Part shown: piece after piece, positions 16,617 to 25,623 of the stretch
Position numbering within the stretch: position 1 is the stretch's first letter
Layout: each line of letters opens with the position of its first letter
Program-made: the position numbers and the translations under genes
Source: an uncultured Parafilimonas sp.
GTDB taxonomy: Bacteria > Bacteroidota > Bacteroidia > Chitinophagales > Chitinophagaceae
Direction: 5' to 3'
Length of the DNA stretch: 64,000 nucleotides
Assembly: GCA_903882935.1 (NCBI GenBank)
Contig: CAIRZB010000029.1
Coordinates: 62,001-126,000, forward strand
The notes under the pieces: generated by a model
Databases searched by the model: none
What the model saw: only the letters and a program-made list of their open reading frames with translations
Told to the model about the DNA's origin: nothing

Positions 16617-17362
16617 TTATTGTACCGCAAAACGTACGACAAGCGTGTTTTCAAGTTTATATAAATCGGTCAGGGTTAGATTATTTATTGAGCGCTTAAA
16701 GGGCATATGTAGTTCTTGTAACTGGAGCCTCAATCTACTTGGTAAAGACGACAGTGGTGGATATGCCGTCCATCCGCCATTTTTGGGGTGATTGGCATCT
16801 TCCTTTACTGAAACAATATTGCCAATTTTAATATTGCTAAGGCCTGCAATTTCTGCCGCTTCGTAACCCGCCTTTGCTATTAATTTTTTTAGAAGGATGG
16901 ATGTGTATTCATCCTCTTTATCCGAGTAAACGGTAGAAAGATTACCAATTAGGGTTGCGTTATTGTTGGCCAAATTATATAACATTTGCACCGAGTCAAC
17001 AGAAGTGGTAAGAATATTTATGGTATTCTCCATGCTTTTGTCGTCGGTGGAATAGGCATAGTGAATATCGGTAGGCAAAATATAAAACCCTTTTTTCCCA
17101 AGTACTGTTCGCATTGAATCCAATAGTTGCTTTTTATTATTTGCTATTTCGCTTTGTTTTTTTGATAAGGCCTAAAACTGCTTCCTCCGCCATTGTAGGT
17201 TCCATCTTCGCCCAGTGTTGGGCTAACGGAGATTGAATACACAAACTGATTTGGCTTTACCCAAACGGTATCAGAAACTGTAACCTCTATAAATTTTTCC
17301 TGGGAAAATCCGGAAATGGATATTAGCAAGCTTAGTAGCAGTAAGGGTTGTTTATAGCGCAT
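16617..17362 (-). pseudogene. SIMPL-like (DUF541) secreted protein, split by a frameshift
   Basis: Two minus-strand frames together encode one protein. The first part (ATG 17362) starts with a signal peptide, MRYKQPLLLLSLLISISGFSQ, followed by KFIEVTVSDTVWVKPNQFVYSISV, typical of the first strand of SIMPL domains. It ends at a stop near 17140. The second part, in another frame, continues without its own signal as EIANNKKQLLDSMRTVLGKKG and later ILLKKLIAKAGYEAAEIAGLSNIKIGNIVSV, the C-terminal SIMPL pattern. Adding one A to the seven-base run at 17157-17163 joins them (PYQKKQSEIANNKK). It may be a true pseudogene, a sequencing error or a slippery site. Its stop is 5 bases from the convergent deacetylase gene. 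Confidence 0.75.
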
Positions 17363-17410
17363 AAAGGTTTTTGCCACAAGATAATAATTTGCACAAAAGA
17401 GACACGGTTT

Positions 17411-18316
17411 TTATTTGGCTTTCCGCCTCCGTAAACTGTAATTTACAATATACACCCCGGCTATGGTTATCACCGACCCGATGAGCAGGTTAACAGTCAA
17501 TTTTTCGTGTAGCCACCAGGCTCCCACCAGCATGGCCACAATAGGGTTTATATAGGCGTACAACGAGGCAATGGCGGCAGGTAAGTGCTTAACACTGTAT
17601 ACAAAGGCCACAAAGGTTAATACTGAACCGACTATTACGAGGTAAGCCATGGTAATCCAAACGTTGCTGGGTATGGCAGCAATGGGTATATGGTTGCCGG
17701 TGGCCCGCGAAAGTGCAAATATCATGGCCGAGGCAATAATCATTTGCCACCCTGTGGCATAATAGGGGTTCATACTGTGCTTGTTACGGGCAATAAATAT
17801 GGTGCCGAGGCTCCAGCCAAGCATGCCAGTAATGGAAAGTGCCACACCAAAGGCATACCCTGGGGGCTGCGCTTGAAAGGCATTTTCATAAAACACAAAG
17901 GCCACACCCCCAATGCCTACCAGTAAACCAACAAAGGTAAGCGGGGTATTATTGGTTTTTTTAAAAAAAAGCATCTCCAGCAATACGGTGCAAATGGGGT
18001 ATAAGGCGGCTATTAAGGCGGCCAACCCACTGGATATATATTTTACACTCCAGGTGCCCAGCCCATTGTTTAATGCAATTATTAGGAACGCAACCAGTGC
18101 CAGCCATTTAAACTGCTGCCAAGTAGGCAATTTTTCGCCCTTTATTAAATAGAACGCAAGTAATACGCTGCCTGCCAGAAACTGGCGAATAGATGATATT
18201 TGTAAACCCGGTACAAATTGCACCGCATAGCGGCTGCCCACCCAGGTACTGCCCCAAATAATACTGGTTGCCGCCAGCGCCAGATAGCCTTTGGTATTGT
18301 TATCGGTTGTACTCAA
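17411..18316 (-). CDS. EamA/DMT family transporter
   Basis: The 301-residue membrane protein has ten hydrophobic helices in two homologous EamA halves, the layout of drug/metabolite transporters. The first half begins GYLALAATSIIWGSTWVGSRYAVQFVPGLQISSIRQFLAG, a family hallmark; the second includes GWSLGTIFIARNK and ASLYAYINPIVAMLVGAWWLHEKL. The start is a TTG at 18316, supported by an AAAGGAGA Shine-Dalgarno sequence a few bases upstream. The substrate cannot be predicted. It is transcribed in the same direction as the neighbouring genes but separated by short untranslated gaps. Confidence 0.87.
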   Translation of the reverse strand: MSTTDNNTKGYLALAATSIIWGSTWVGSRYAVQFVPGLQISSIRQFLAGSVLLAFYLIKGEKLPTWQQFKWLALVAFLIIALNNGLGTWSVKYISSGLAALIAALYPICTVLLEMLFFKKTNNTPLTFVGLLVGIGGVAFVFYENAFQAQPPGYAFGVALSITGMLGWSLGTIFIARNKHSMNPYYATGWQMIIASAMIFALSRATGNHIPIAAIPSNVWITMAYLVIVGSVLTFVAFVYSVKHLPAAIASLYAYINPIVAMLVGAWWLHEKLTVNLLIGSVITIAGVYIVNYSLRRRKAK

Positions 18317-18359
18317 TTATCTCCTTTCTTTATGCTTAAATGCCATATTGCACTAAACC

Positions 18360-18986
18360 CTATCCCCGCCATTTAAATATTATTGTTTCGTCGGCCTGCT
18401 TAAATTCAATATCAAATAGGTCAAAAACCACCTCACGCCCAAGAATTATATCGTCGTCGCCATCCTCCAGCAGCCAAGCGACGGGCAGTTTAAAAGTATG
18501 GCCGTCAATTGTACACTCCAATTCTTTTTCTAAAAAGGTAAACGAGCCTAAAACACCATAACCTTTCCGCCTTACTTCCTCAATTCCGTCTGCGAATCCC
18601 AAATCCTTTCCAGTTTGGTAAGGGAGTATAGTAAAGTCAGAGCCGGAATCAATTAATACCGTTTGTTTGAGTTTTTTGGCGGTACTCTTAGAAATAACAG
18701 CGTATTCGGGTACCCAATAATGGCCGTCATCTCTAATGGTGTATACGTTCTTTTTTGCCATCCGCACTGCAAATGCCCTAGGCTTGCCAAAATGTTTACT
18801 TACGTGCCAAGTGGTATAATCATCTGTTATTGCTTCCGCTTTGGCAATTACTTCAGCTAAATGCGGTCCAAACGCAATTAAACCTTGCTCGTTGTTATAG
18901 GCAATCCAATTGCCTTTGTATTGCAAAAGCAATTCAAGGTTTTGGTTAATCCAACTGTTTTTATTTTTTGTTATTTTCGGTGTCAT
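18360..18986 (-). CDS. Retropepsin-like aspartyl protease family protein
   Basis: The 208-residue protein has a C-terminal half resembling a single-domain retropepsin-like aspartic protease: TVLIDSGSDFTILPYQTGKDLGF carries the D-[ST]-G motif (here DSGS), and GREVVFDLFDIEF near the end fits the closing strands (ILGRxxL-like). The first 90 residues (WINQNLELLLQYKGNWIAYNNEQGLIAFG) look like the DUF5678-type domain often seen in such proteins, an inference from general pattern. It would act as a dimer if catalytic. No signal peptide is seen. Neighbours (transporter and purH) offer no functional hint. Confidence 0.65.
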   Translation of the reverse strand: MTPKITKNKNSWINQNLELLLQYKGNWIAYNNEQGLIAFGPHLAEVIAKAEAITDDYTTWHVSKHFGKPRAFAVRMAKKNVYTIRDDGHYWVPEYAVISKSTAKKLKQTVLIDSGSDFTILPYQTGKDLGFADGIEEVRRKGYGVLGSFTFLEKELECTIDGHTFKLPVAWLLEDGDDDIILGREVVFDLFDIEFKQADETIIFKWRG

Positions 18987-19055
18987 AACAAATAGTTTTT
19001 TTAAAACAGCAACATAGGCAATACGGCGAGCGTATTAGCAATTATACTTAAAGCA

Positions 19056-20576
19056 TTAATGCTTAAAATGCCGTAATCCTGTAATCACCATCGCAAGGTT
19101 ATTTTCCACACAGTATTCAATACTGTCTTTATCGCGTATGCTGCCGCCGGGCTGTATAAATGCTTCAATGCCTTCTGCATGCGCCATCTTTACGCAATCG
19201 TTAAAAGGGAAGAAGGCATCACTGGCCAGCACGGCGCCTTTCAGGTCAACGTTAAATTGCTTGGCCTTGTCAATGCTCTGGCGCAAACTGTCAATCCGGC
19301 TGGTTTGGCCGCAGCCTTTGCCTACAAGCTGTTTATTTTTAATTAACGCAATGGCGTTGCTTTTTAGGTGCTTGCAAACAATATTGGCAAATACCAGGTC
19401 TTCTTTTTCAGCAGCGGTGGTTTCCCTGCCACCTGCTTCTTTCCAGTCTTGGTAATTGCCTTCGTCGTTATCCTGTACCAACGTGCCGTTAAGGATTGAC
19501 CTAAAAGACTTTGTTTTATGCTTGCCGCCATCAGCCTTCAGTTCAAGCAGTATACGGTTCTTTTTTGCTTTAAGCACAACCAGTGCTTCTTCGTCAAATG
19601 CAGGTGCTATCAATACTTCAAAAAATATCTCGCTGATGGCCTGGGCGGTTTCCTTGTCAATAGCGGCATTGCTTACCAGTACCCCGCCAAAAGCACTTTC
19701 GGGGTCACCGGCCAAACCGGCATCCCAACATTCCTTCACGGTGGGCCTGCTGGCAATACCGCAAACGTTGGTATGTTTAATTACCGCAAATGTGGCATCC
19801 TTGCCCTGCTCGCCGGTAAATTCATTAATCAGTTGTATAGCGGCATCTACATCCACCAAGTTATTATAAGATAGCTCCTTGCCATGCAGTTGCGTAAATA
19901 CCTCGGTAAGGTCGCCAAAGAAAACGGCATGCTGGTGTGGGTTTTCGCCATAGCGCAAAGGCTGCTGCGCCGCCAACGGGTGTATAATGGTGCCGTTAAA
20001 GTAGTTGTTAATGGCAATATCGTAGTTCATCACCACTTCAAAAGCTTTTGCTGCGTACTCCCGGCGTTGCTCAATGGTGGTTTCGCCATTCTGGGCTTTC
20101 AATAGCTCTACCAGCCCTGCATAACTGTGCTTGGCGGCAATAACCACCAAATGTTTAAAGTTTTTGGCAGCTGCGCGTATCATGCTCGGGCCGCCAATGT
20201 CTATTTTTTCAATAATCAGTTTTTCTTCGCTGGTACTTTTAAGGGTTTCCTCAAAAGGGTACAGGTCAACAATAACCAAGTCAATTTCCGGTATATTGTA
20301 TTCCTTCATTTCCTGCACGTCCTGCTCATTATCCCTCCGGCCCAAAATACCCCCGAATATAGACGGGTGCAGCGTTTTAACCCGGCCACCCAAAATAGAA
20401 GGGTAGGTGGTTAGGCTTTCAACGGCCACGCAGGGTATATTAAGGTCTTCAATAAACTTTTGGGTGCCGCCAGTGGTGTAAATGGTTACCCCAAGGTTGT
20501 TTAGTTCCCTAACAACTGGTTCGAGGCCGTCTTTATAAAAAACGGAGATAAGCGCGGATGTGATTTTTTTTTGCAT
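19056..20576 (-). CDS. purH: Bifunctional AICAR transformylase/IMP cyclohydrolase PurH
   Basis: PurH carries out the last two steps of IMP synthesis. Starting at ATG 20576 (MQKKITSALISVFYKDGLEPVV), the product is 506 residues, normal for the family; the frame extends 12 codons upstream without a better start. The N-terminal MGS-like cyclohydrolase domain includes TTGGTQKFIED, SLTTYPSILGGRVKTLHPSIFGGIL and IDIGGPSMIRAAAKN. The C-terminal transformylase domain includes LRYGENPHQHAVFFGD, KHTNVCGIA and SDAFFPFNDCVKMAHAEGIEAFIQPGGS. Located 54 bases downstream of comEC on the same strand. No PurR-type operator or purine riboswitch was recognised. Confidence 0.97.
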   Translation of the reverse strand: MQKKITSALISVFYKDGLEPVVRELNNLGVTIYTTGGTQKFIEDLNIPCVAVESLTTYPSILGGRVKTLHPSIFGGILGRRDNEQDVQEMKEYNIPEIDLVIVDLYPFEETLKSTSEEKLIIEKIDIGGPSMIRAAAKNFKHLVVIAAKHSYAGLVELLKAQNGETTIEQRREYAAKAFEVVMNYDIAINNYFNGTIIHPLAAQQPLRYGENPHQHAVFFGDLTEVFTQLHGKELSYNNLVDVDAAIQLINEFTGEQGKDATFAVIKHTNVCGIASRPTVKECWDAGLAGDPESAFGGVLVSNAAIDKETAQAISEIFFEVLIAPAFDEEALVVLKAKKNRILLELKADGGKHKTKSFRSILNGTLVQDNDEGNYQDWKEAGGRETTAAEKEDLVFANIVCKHLKSNAIALIKNKQLVGKGCGQTSRIDSLRQSIDKAKQFNVDLKGAVLASDAFFPFNDCVKMAHAEGIEAFIQPGGSIRDKDSIEYCVENNLAMVITGLRHFKH

Positions 20577-20630
20577 GGCTGAAGTTTTTGACAAGCCCTC
20601 GAAGGCTCTCAAAAAACCTTGAAGGGATGA

Positions 20631-22748
20631 TTATAGGTTTAATTCAAAGGCACCCTGTTCGGGTACCGAATAAAAACGCAAATGTAGGCGGTCGCAGGCT
20701 TTTTTCCATGCCCGTATTTTTAACATAGGGTTACTGCTGTCAAAAACCAGCTGTTTAAACGCAAATACCCGGTTAATGTCGGGGATGGTAACGGTTGGCT
20801 TTTTAGACAGGATGATAATATCCACCGGAATTTTGGCTGTTGTTTCTGGTAGGTTGAATGCATCGTCAAGCAACAGAATTTTTGTGTGGTGCACCCGCAA
20901 GCAGCCGTTGACGAAGGAAGGTTTCAACACCGTATCTGCTGAAACAGTTACCCTATACATTATCCTGGCTGGCTTAAGGTTATACCTAAGCGGCGGCCCT
21001 TCCTGCAATAGGGCACTGTCGCCAATAAAACGGTAGTTATGGCCTTGAATAATATCAATGGCGGTTTGGTGGGCTACGTTGTAAACAATAAGCTTTTGGG
21101 TTTGGCTTTGCCCCAGCAACGAAAAACTTGTGTAAACAACCATTGTGGCCAAAAACAGTAGTGAAACAATAAACGCCCTGCGCGATTGCTTTAGCAGCCA
21201 TACCGATGCCGCGATAACAAAGGCATACAGCAATAGCGTTTGGGGTATATCCGCATAAATATTGTTCCAAACGGCAAACGGTAAGCGGTTTATGTATTCA
21301 ATAAAACCATCCAGAATTTTTATCATCAGCCCTACCGCAAAACCAACCCATTGGGCCAAAGGGGTTATGGCAGCAACCAGCAACAATAAAAGCTCACCGT
21401 ACAAAATAAAGCCCGACAGTGGTACCGCTATAAAATTGGCAATGAGGAACAAATTGGCAAATTGGTGGAAGTAGAATAAAATTACTGGCACAGTTAATAT
21501 TTGTGCAGCTATGGTTACCGCTGTGGCCTCCCATACTTTGTTAAGCAATGTGTTTTTTACGTAAAACCAGTTATAAACCGGGCGGTAAAATGCCACAATG
21601 CTTAGCACGGCCGAGTAGGAAAGAATAAAACCGGCATCCCACAAATAAAAGGGGTTATACACCAGCAGAAAAAACGCAGAGGCAGCCAAGTTGTTATAGG
21701 TGTTGGTTTTTTTGCCCAGTACCTCGCCCAAAACCAGAAAAGAGAACATTACTGCCGCCCTGCCAATAGAAGGTGCGGCCCCCGCCAATAAAGTAAAGGC
21801 CCATAAGAAAATAAAAATGCTGATAGGCTTTGCTACATAGGTAAACTTGTTGTTTGGCAATAGGCCCCAAATACCGACTAGCAAAGCATAAATCATGGCT
21901 AAATGCAGGCCACTTATCGCCACAATGTGTATAACGCCTGTGTTAGTGTAGGCCTGTACAAGGTCGGCATCTAAATCTGCCCGGTAACCAATCAGCAACG
22001 CTTCTGCCACGCCGCTTTCCTTTTCACCCGGTATATTATTTTTTAAAGCGGCAATGGCAGCATCCCGAAGTTTGTACAATACTTGTTGAAAAGCGTTGCC
22101 GTTGTTGCCAGGCACCAGCACAAAATCGCTGGGATATATAAATGTTTGGTAAGCAATTTGCTGCAGCAGGCAGTATTGCTCGTAGTTAAAGGCACCGGGG
22201 TTACCACTATTTTTAATGGGCTGCAGCGCTTTGTGCAATATTATTTGGGTGCCGTACAGTATAGGCGGCTGCTTACTGCCTTTGTAAAAATATACAATTG
22301 CCTTGCCATACATTTTTTGCCACCCGTGGCCATCCTGCACTGCTGTAACGGACGCCAAGGCTTTCCACGATTTTGGTTTTTCAACCAGCGGCTCCTCTAT
22401 GGTAAGCAACACTTTTTGGCCCGGTTGGTAGTGGTTAGGCACCCATTGCGGGTTGTGCCGCGCATCTTTGGCAAATGTTATTATTGCGCCTGCGTATACA
22501 AACAACAGCAGTACCAAAATACCCCTAACCCAGTTTAGTGTATATGTTTGTGTGGTACTTGCCAGTTTAAAGCCCGCCAACAATATGCAGGTTATAGCAA
22601 AAAAAACCATCAATAGCATAAGTGAAAACTGACCGAACCATTGCCCAATAATGCCAGCAACAAAACACGCTAACAGCCTTATAAAAGGGTGTTTTTTTAG
22701 GCGTATGGTGTTGGTGTAAGGCACGGTTAAAAGTACAACACAAAACAT
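20631..22748 (-). CDS. comEC: ComEC/Rec2 family DNA internalization protein
   Basis: The 705-residue polytopic protein resembles ComEC, the inner-membrane channel for single-stranded DNA uptake. It has an N-terminal hydrophobic cluster, the OB-like DUF4131 region (PGQKVLLTIEEPLVEKPKSWKALASV), and the competence domain with GVAEALLIGYRADLDADLVQAYTNTGVIHIVAISGLHLAMIY, the strongest family motif (SGLH). Later helices include APSIGRAAVMFSFLVLGEVLGK. The C-terminal part after about residue 530 is where a metallo-beta-lactamase domain sits in many homologues, but the HxHxDH signature is not seen, as in many Bacteroidota. Whether the strain is transformable is not known. Confidence 0.88.
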   Translation of the reverse strand: MFCVVLLTVPYTNTIRLKKHPFIRLLACFVAGIIGQWFGQFSLMLLMVFFAITCILLAGFKLASTTQTYTLNWVRGILVLLLFVYAGAIITFAKDARHNPQWVPNHYQPGQKVLLTIEEPLVEKPKSWKALASVTAVQDGHGWQKMYGKAIVYFYKGSKQPPILYGTQIILHKALQPIKNSGNPGAFNYEQYCLLQQIAYQTFIYPSDFVLVPGNNGNAFQQVLYKLRDAAIAALKNNIPGEKESGVAEALLIGYRADLDADLVQAYTNTGVIHIVAISGLHLAMIYALLVGIWGLLPNNKFTYVAKPISIFIFLWAFTLLAGAAPSIGRAAVMFSFLVLGEVLGKKTNTYNNLAASAFFLLVYNPFYLWDAGFILSYSAVLSIVAFYRPVYNWFYVKNTLLNKVWEATAVTIAAQILTVPVILFYFHQFANLFLIANFIAVPLSGFILYGELLLLLVAAITPLAQWVGFAVGLMIKILDGFIEYINRLPFAVWNNIYADIPQTLLLYAFVIAASVWLLKQSRRAFIVSLLFLATMVVYTSFSLLGQSQTQKLIVYNVAHQTAIDIIQGHNYRFIGDSALLQEGPPLRYNLKPARIMYRVTVSADTVLKPSFVNGCLRVHHTKILLLDDAFNLPETTAKIPVDIIILSKKPTVTIPDINRVFAFKQLVFDSSNPMLKIRAWKKACDRLHLRFYSVPEQGAFELNL

Positions 22749-22951
22749 TTTAAAATCAAAAATATATGCATTAAATGTTATATCAACATAACAAGCAGAC
22801 TTTTAAACCCAAACAAACATGTTTCGCCATTACTTTAACATAAAGCCATTAACATAAGCGGGGTGAGGGGTTGTTAAAATTCCCTTAGTATTGGCACATA
22901 ACGGCGCAAAAGCCTATTTTTACCATTCACCAGACCAACTTGTAAACTGCG

Positions 22952-24391
22952 ATGAATGTTTTTTACCGGCAGTTAACGCCGTGTATATTGTTTATTTTAT
23001 GCTGCCTGTGTTGCCATGCACAGATAGATACATCGCTTTCGGGGCTTAAACGTATAAATGCATTCGACACATCTGTAAAATCACCCTTATTGCTGATTGC
23101 TGATATTGCCATTAATGGCAATAAGCGAACAAAGGCTTACATAATAGAACGAGAAATTCCCTTTAAGCAAGGTGATTATGTATCAAAAAAAGATTTAGAA
23201 AACAGGCTTGTTATTGCCCGGCAGCAGGTTACCAATACCAGCCTGTTTGCCGATGTATATGTATATGTTGCCAGCCAGCAGGGCGAGCTTGTTTTTATTA
23301 ATGTGGATGTTAAGGAACGGTGGTATCTTTTTCCGTTACCCTATTTTAAGCTGATTGACCGCAACTTTAACACATGGTGGGTACAAGAAAAAAGGAGCTT
23401 GGAGCGGGTAGACTATGGTTTAAAATTTATGCAGGGCAATGTAAGCGGAAGAAATGACCGTCTAAACATCTCCCTTATTTCTGGATACGACCACCAAGTT
23501 GACCTGCAATATGTTATGCCATTTGCCGACCGCGCTTTAAAAAACGGTTTCGGGGTGCGGTTTGTTTTTTCGCAGCAGCACGAATTGGGCTACACCACAG
23601 ATTTTAGCAAGCAACTATTTTATAAACAGGGGGCTTACGTACGCAAGGTGATACGGGCCGAAGGCACCTATTTTTACCGGCCTGCTATTAAAACAAGGCA
23701 CAGTTTTAGGCTTGCGTACGTGCATGAGGAGGTGGCTGACACCGTTTTAAAGCTTAACCCCGCATATTTTGCCAATGGGGCTAAAGTATTGTCGTACCCC
23801 GAGTTATCCTATGTGTTAAGCTATTTTGATGCAGATTACGTGGCTTATCCGCTAAAAGGCTTTTCCGGGGATTTTTCGTTTTTGCAAAGGGGTTTTAGCA
23901 AAAACATGCTCCTAACCCAATTGGGTTTTCATGCTGCATACAGCCACCCGTTTATTGCCAAAACAAATATTCAGTTACAGGCTGCAGGGCTTATAAAGTT
24001 GCCTTTTAAACAGCCCTTTTTTAACAGCCAGCTTTTTGGTTACGGGGATGTTTTTTTACGTGGGCAAGAGTATTATGTGATTGACGGGGTAGCGGGCTTG
24101 GTGTTGCGTGCAACCGAACGAAAAAAGGTATTTTCAACTGCTATTAAACCCGGTACAAAAAGTTTGTTACATGCCGCATTGCCTTTTACCTTTTATGCCA
24201 AAATATACAGCGATGTGGGCTATGGGTACAACCCAACGCCCGGCACCAGCTTGTTGAATAATAAACTGCTGGCCACTTGGGGGCTTGGGCTTGACATAAT
24301 TTCAATTTACGATGCGGTATTTAAATTTGAATACAGCTTTAACCAATTGGGCGGCCAAGGATTATTTTTTCATGTGCAGGCAGACTTTTAG
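22952..24391 (+). CDS. POTRA/BamA-like outer membrane barrel protein
   Basis: The 479-residue product starts with a signal peptide (LTPCILFILCCLCCHAQ). A single POTRA-like domain follows (LLIADIAINGNKRTKAYIIEREIPFKQGDYVSKKDLENRLVIARQQVTNTSLFADVYVYV, about residues 45-105), a pattern used by BamA/TamA/FhaC-type proteins for substrate recognition. The rest is beta-rich with alternating aromatic residues and a C-terminal strand ending FHVQADF, terminating in Phe as outer membrane barrels do. It is a short, one-POTRA member, so it is unlikely to be the essential BamA itself. It is divergent from comEC and upstream of nadK. Confidence 0.78.
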   Translation: MNVFYRQLTPCILFILCCLCCHAQIDTSLSGLKRINAFDTSVKSPLLLIADIAINGNKRTKAYIIEREIPFKQGDYVSKKDLENRLVIARQQVTNTSLFADVYVYVASQQGELVFINVDVKERWYLFPLPYFKLIDRNFNTWWVQEKRSLERVDYGLKFMQGNVSGRNDRLNISLISGYDHQVDLQYVMPFADRALKNGFGVRFVFSQQHELGYTTDFSKQLFYKQGAYVRKVIRAEGTYFYRPAIKTRHSFRLAYVHEEVADTVLKLNPAYFANGAKVLSYPELSYVLSYFDADYVAYPLKGFSGDFSFLQRGFSKNMLLTQLGFHAAYSHPFIAKTNIQLQAAGLIKLPFKQPFFNSQLFGYGDVFLRGQEYYVIDGVAGLVLRATERKKVFSTAIKPGTKSLLHAALPFTFYAKIYSDVGYGYNPTPGTSLLNNKLLATWGLGLDIISIYDAVFKFEYSFNQLGGQGLFFHVQADF

Positions 24392-24503
24392 TGGTACCTT
24401 GCCCTTAATCCGGCGGCATTTTTTACACTTGTCCGTTTTAATGTTTTTAGCATTAAATGCCGCTATTTACTTGTAAGTATTACCCACATATTATAATTTA
24501 GAT

Positions 24504-25376
24504 ATGAAGATTGCAATTTACAGCAGGGGGCTAGAGCCTGATTTACGCGGCCAACTGAACATTCTGTTAGACGAATTGCAGAAGCACGACATTAAAATAA
24601 CCCTTTTTGCATCGCTGGCTGAATATGATTTAGGCCTGTTTAGCAAAAGCCTTTCGTTTTTTACCGGCTCTCACGACTTGGACAGCAATATTGACTTTTT
24701 AATAAGCTTGGGCGGTGACGGCACCATACTGGACGCCGTAACACTGGTGCGCGACAAAAACATCCCGATACTCGGGATAAACTTTGGCCGGTTGGGTTTT
24801 TTGGCGGGCATAAGCAAAGAATACCTTACGATAGCGGTTGACTCATTGGTGGGGTCAACGTATGTGGTGGACAAACGCACATTAATACACCTAGACGCAG
24901 ACCTACCGCTATTTGGCGAAACGCCTTTTGGGCTGAATGAGTTTGCGATACACAAGCGCGACACATCGCCCATGATTAAGATACACACCTATTTGAACGG
25001 AGAATTTTTAAACTCCTACTGGGCCGACGGGCTGATTGTGGCCACACCAACAGGTTCCACCGGTTATAACATGAGCTGCGGCGGGCCGATTGTTTTTCCT
25101 GATTCGGCCAGTTTTGTAATTACCCCAGTGGCACCCCATAACCTTAATGTACGGCCCATTATAGTGCCTGATGATAATATAATTTCGTTTGAGATAGAAG
25201 GCCGGAGCGACCAGTTTATTTGTGTGCTGGATGCCCGGAGGGAAATTGTGGATAAGGACATTCAATTGGCCGTTAAGAAGGAAAAATTCACTGTAAACTT
25301 AGTGCGCCTAAACGAAAACAATTTTCTGTCTACCTTGCGCACAAAGCTTACCTGGGGTTTGGATAAGCGTAATTGA
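24504..25376 (+). CDS. nadK: NAD kinase
   Basis: The 290-residue enzyme phosphorylates NAD to NADP. The catalytic GGDGT motif is at residues 70-74 (LISLGGDGTILDAVTLV), followed by IPILGINFGRLGFLAGI. The NE-type motif appears as FGLNEFAIHKRD and the conserved glycine-rich loop as DGLIVATPTGSTGYNMSCGGPIVFP. The start ATG at 24504 gives MKIAIYSRGL, a typical N-terminus. An array of 7-bp repeats begins 5 bases after the stop codon, and a NadR-like kinase is convergent on the other side, so two NAD-related genes flank the array. Confidence 0.96.
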   Translation: MKIAIYSRGLEPDLRGQLNILLDELQKHDIKITLFASLAEYDLGLFSKSLSFFTGSHDLDSNIDFLISLGGDGTILDAVTLVRDKNIPILGINFGRLGFLAGISKEYLTIAVDSLVGSTYVVDKRTLIHLDADLPLFGETPFGLNEFAIHKRDTSPMIKIHTYLNGEFLNSYWADGLIVATPTGSTGYNMSCGGPIVFPDSASFVITPVAPHNLNVRPIIVPDDNIISFEIEGRSDQFICVLDARREIVDKDIQLAVKKEKFTVNLVRLNENNFLSTLRTKLTWGLDKRN

Positions 25377-25380
25377 TGGC

Positions 25381-25541
25381 GAGAAACGAGAAACGTGAAT
25401 CGTGAAACGGGAATCGTGAAACGTGAAACGGGAATCGTGAAACGAGAAACGTGAAACGGGAATCGTGAAACGAGAAACGTGAAACGGGATTCGTGAAACG
25501 AGAAACTGGAATCGTGAAAAGTGAATGGGGAAGGGTGAGCG
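25381..25541. repeat. Heptanucleotide tandem repeat array, about 21-23 units
   Basis: Uninterrupted 7-bp units run from 25381: gagaaac, gagaaac, gtgaatc, gtgaaac, gggaatc, gtgaaac and so on. The consensus is G[TAG]GAA[AT]C; 21 units (147 bases) reach 25527 and two degenerate units extend to 25541. Unit variants alternate in a partly higher-order pattern. No spacers separate the units. The array fills most of the space between the nadK and nadR-like stops; the remaining 80 bases hold nothing recognised. Confidence 0.95.
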
Positions 25542-25623
25542 GATCGTGAATGGAGATTTGAGAGAGGAGGAAGGTGAATAGAACCTTCCAAACTAATAAG
25601 CTGAAGGTTGTACAAAAAGGCAA

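Noticed and set aside
20577-20630. Possible purine regulatory element between comEC and purH
   Set aside because: No purine riboswitch core or PurR-like palindrome could be recognised in this short stretch.
25381-25541. Possible CRISPR array
   Set aside because: The units are contiguous 7-mers with no unique spacers of constant length, and no cas genes are present.
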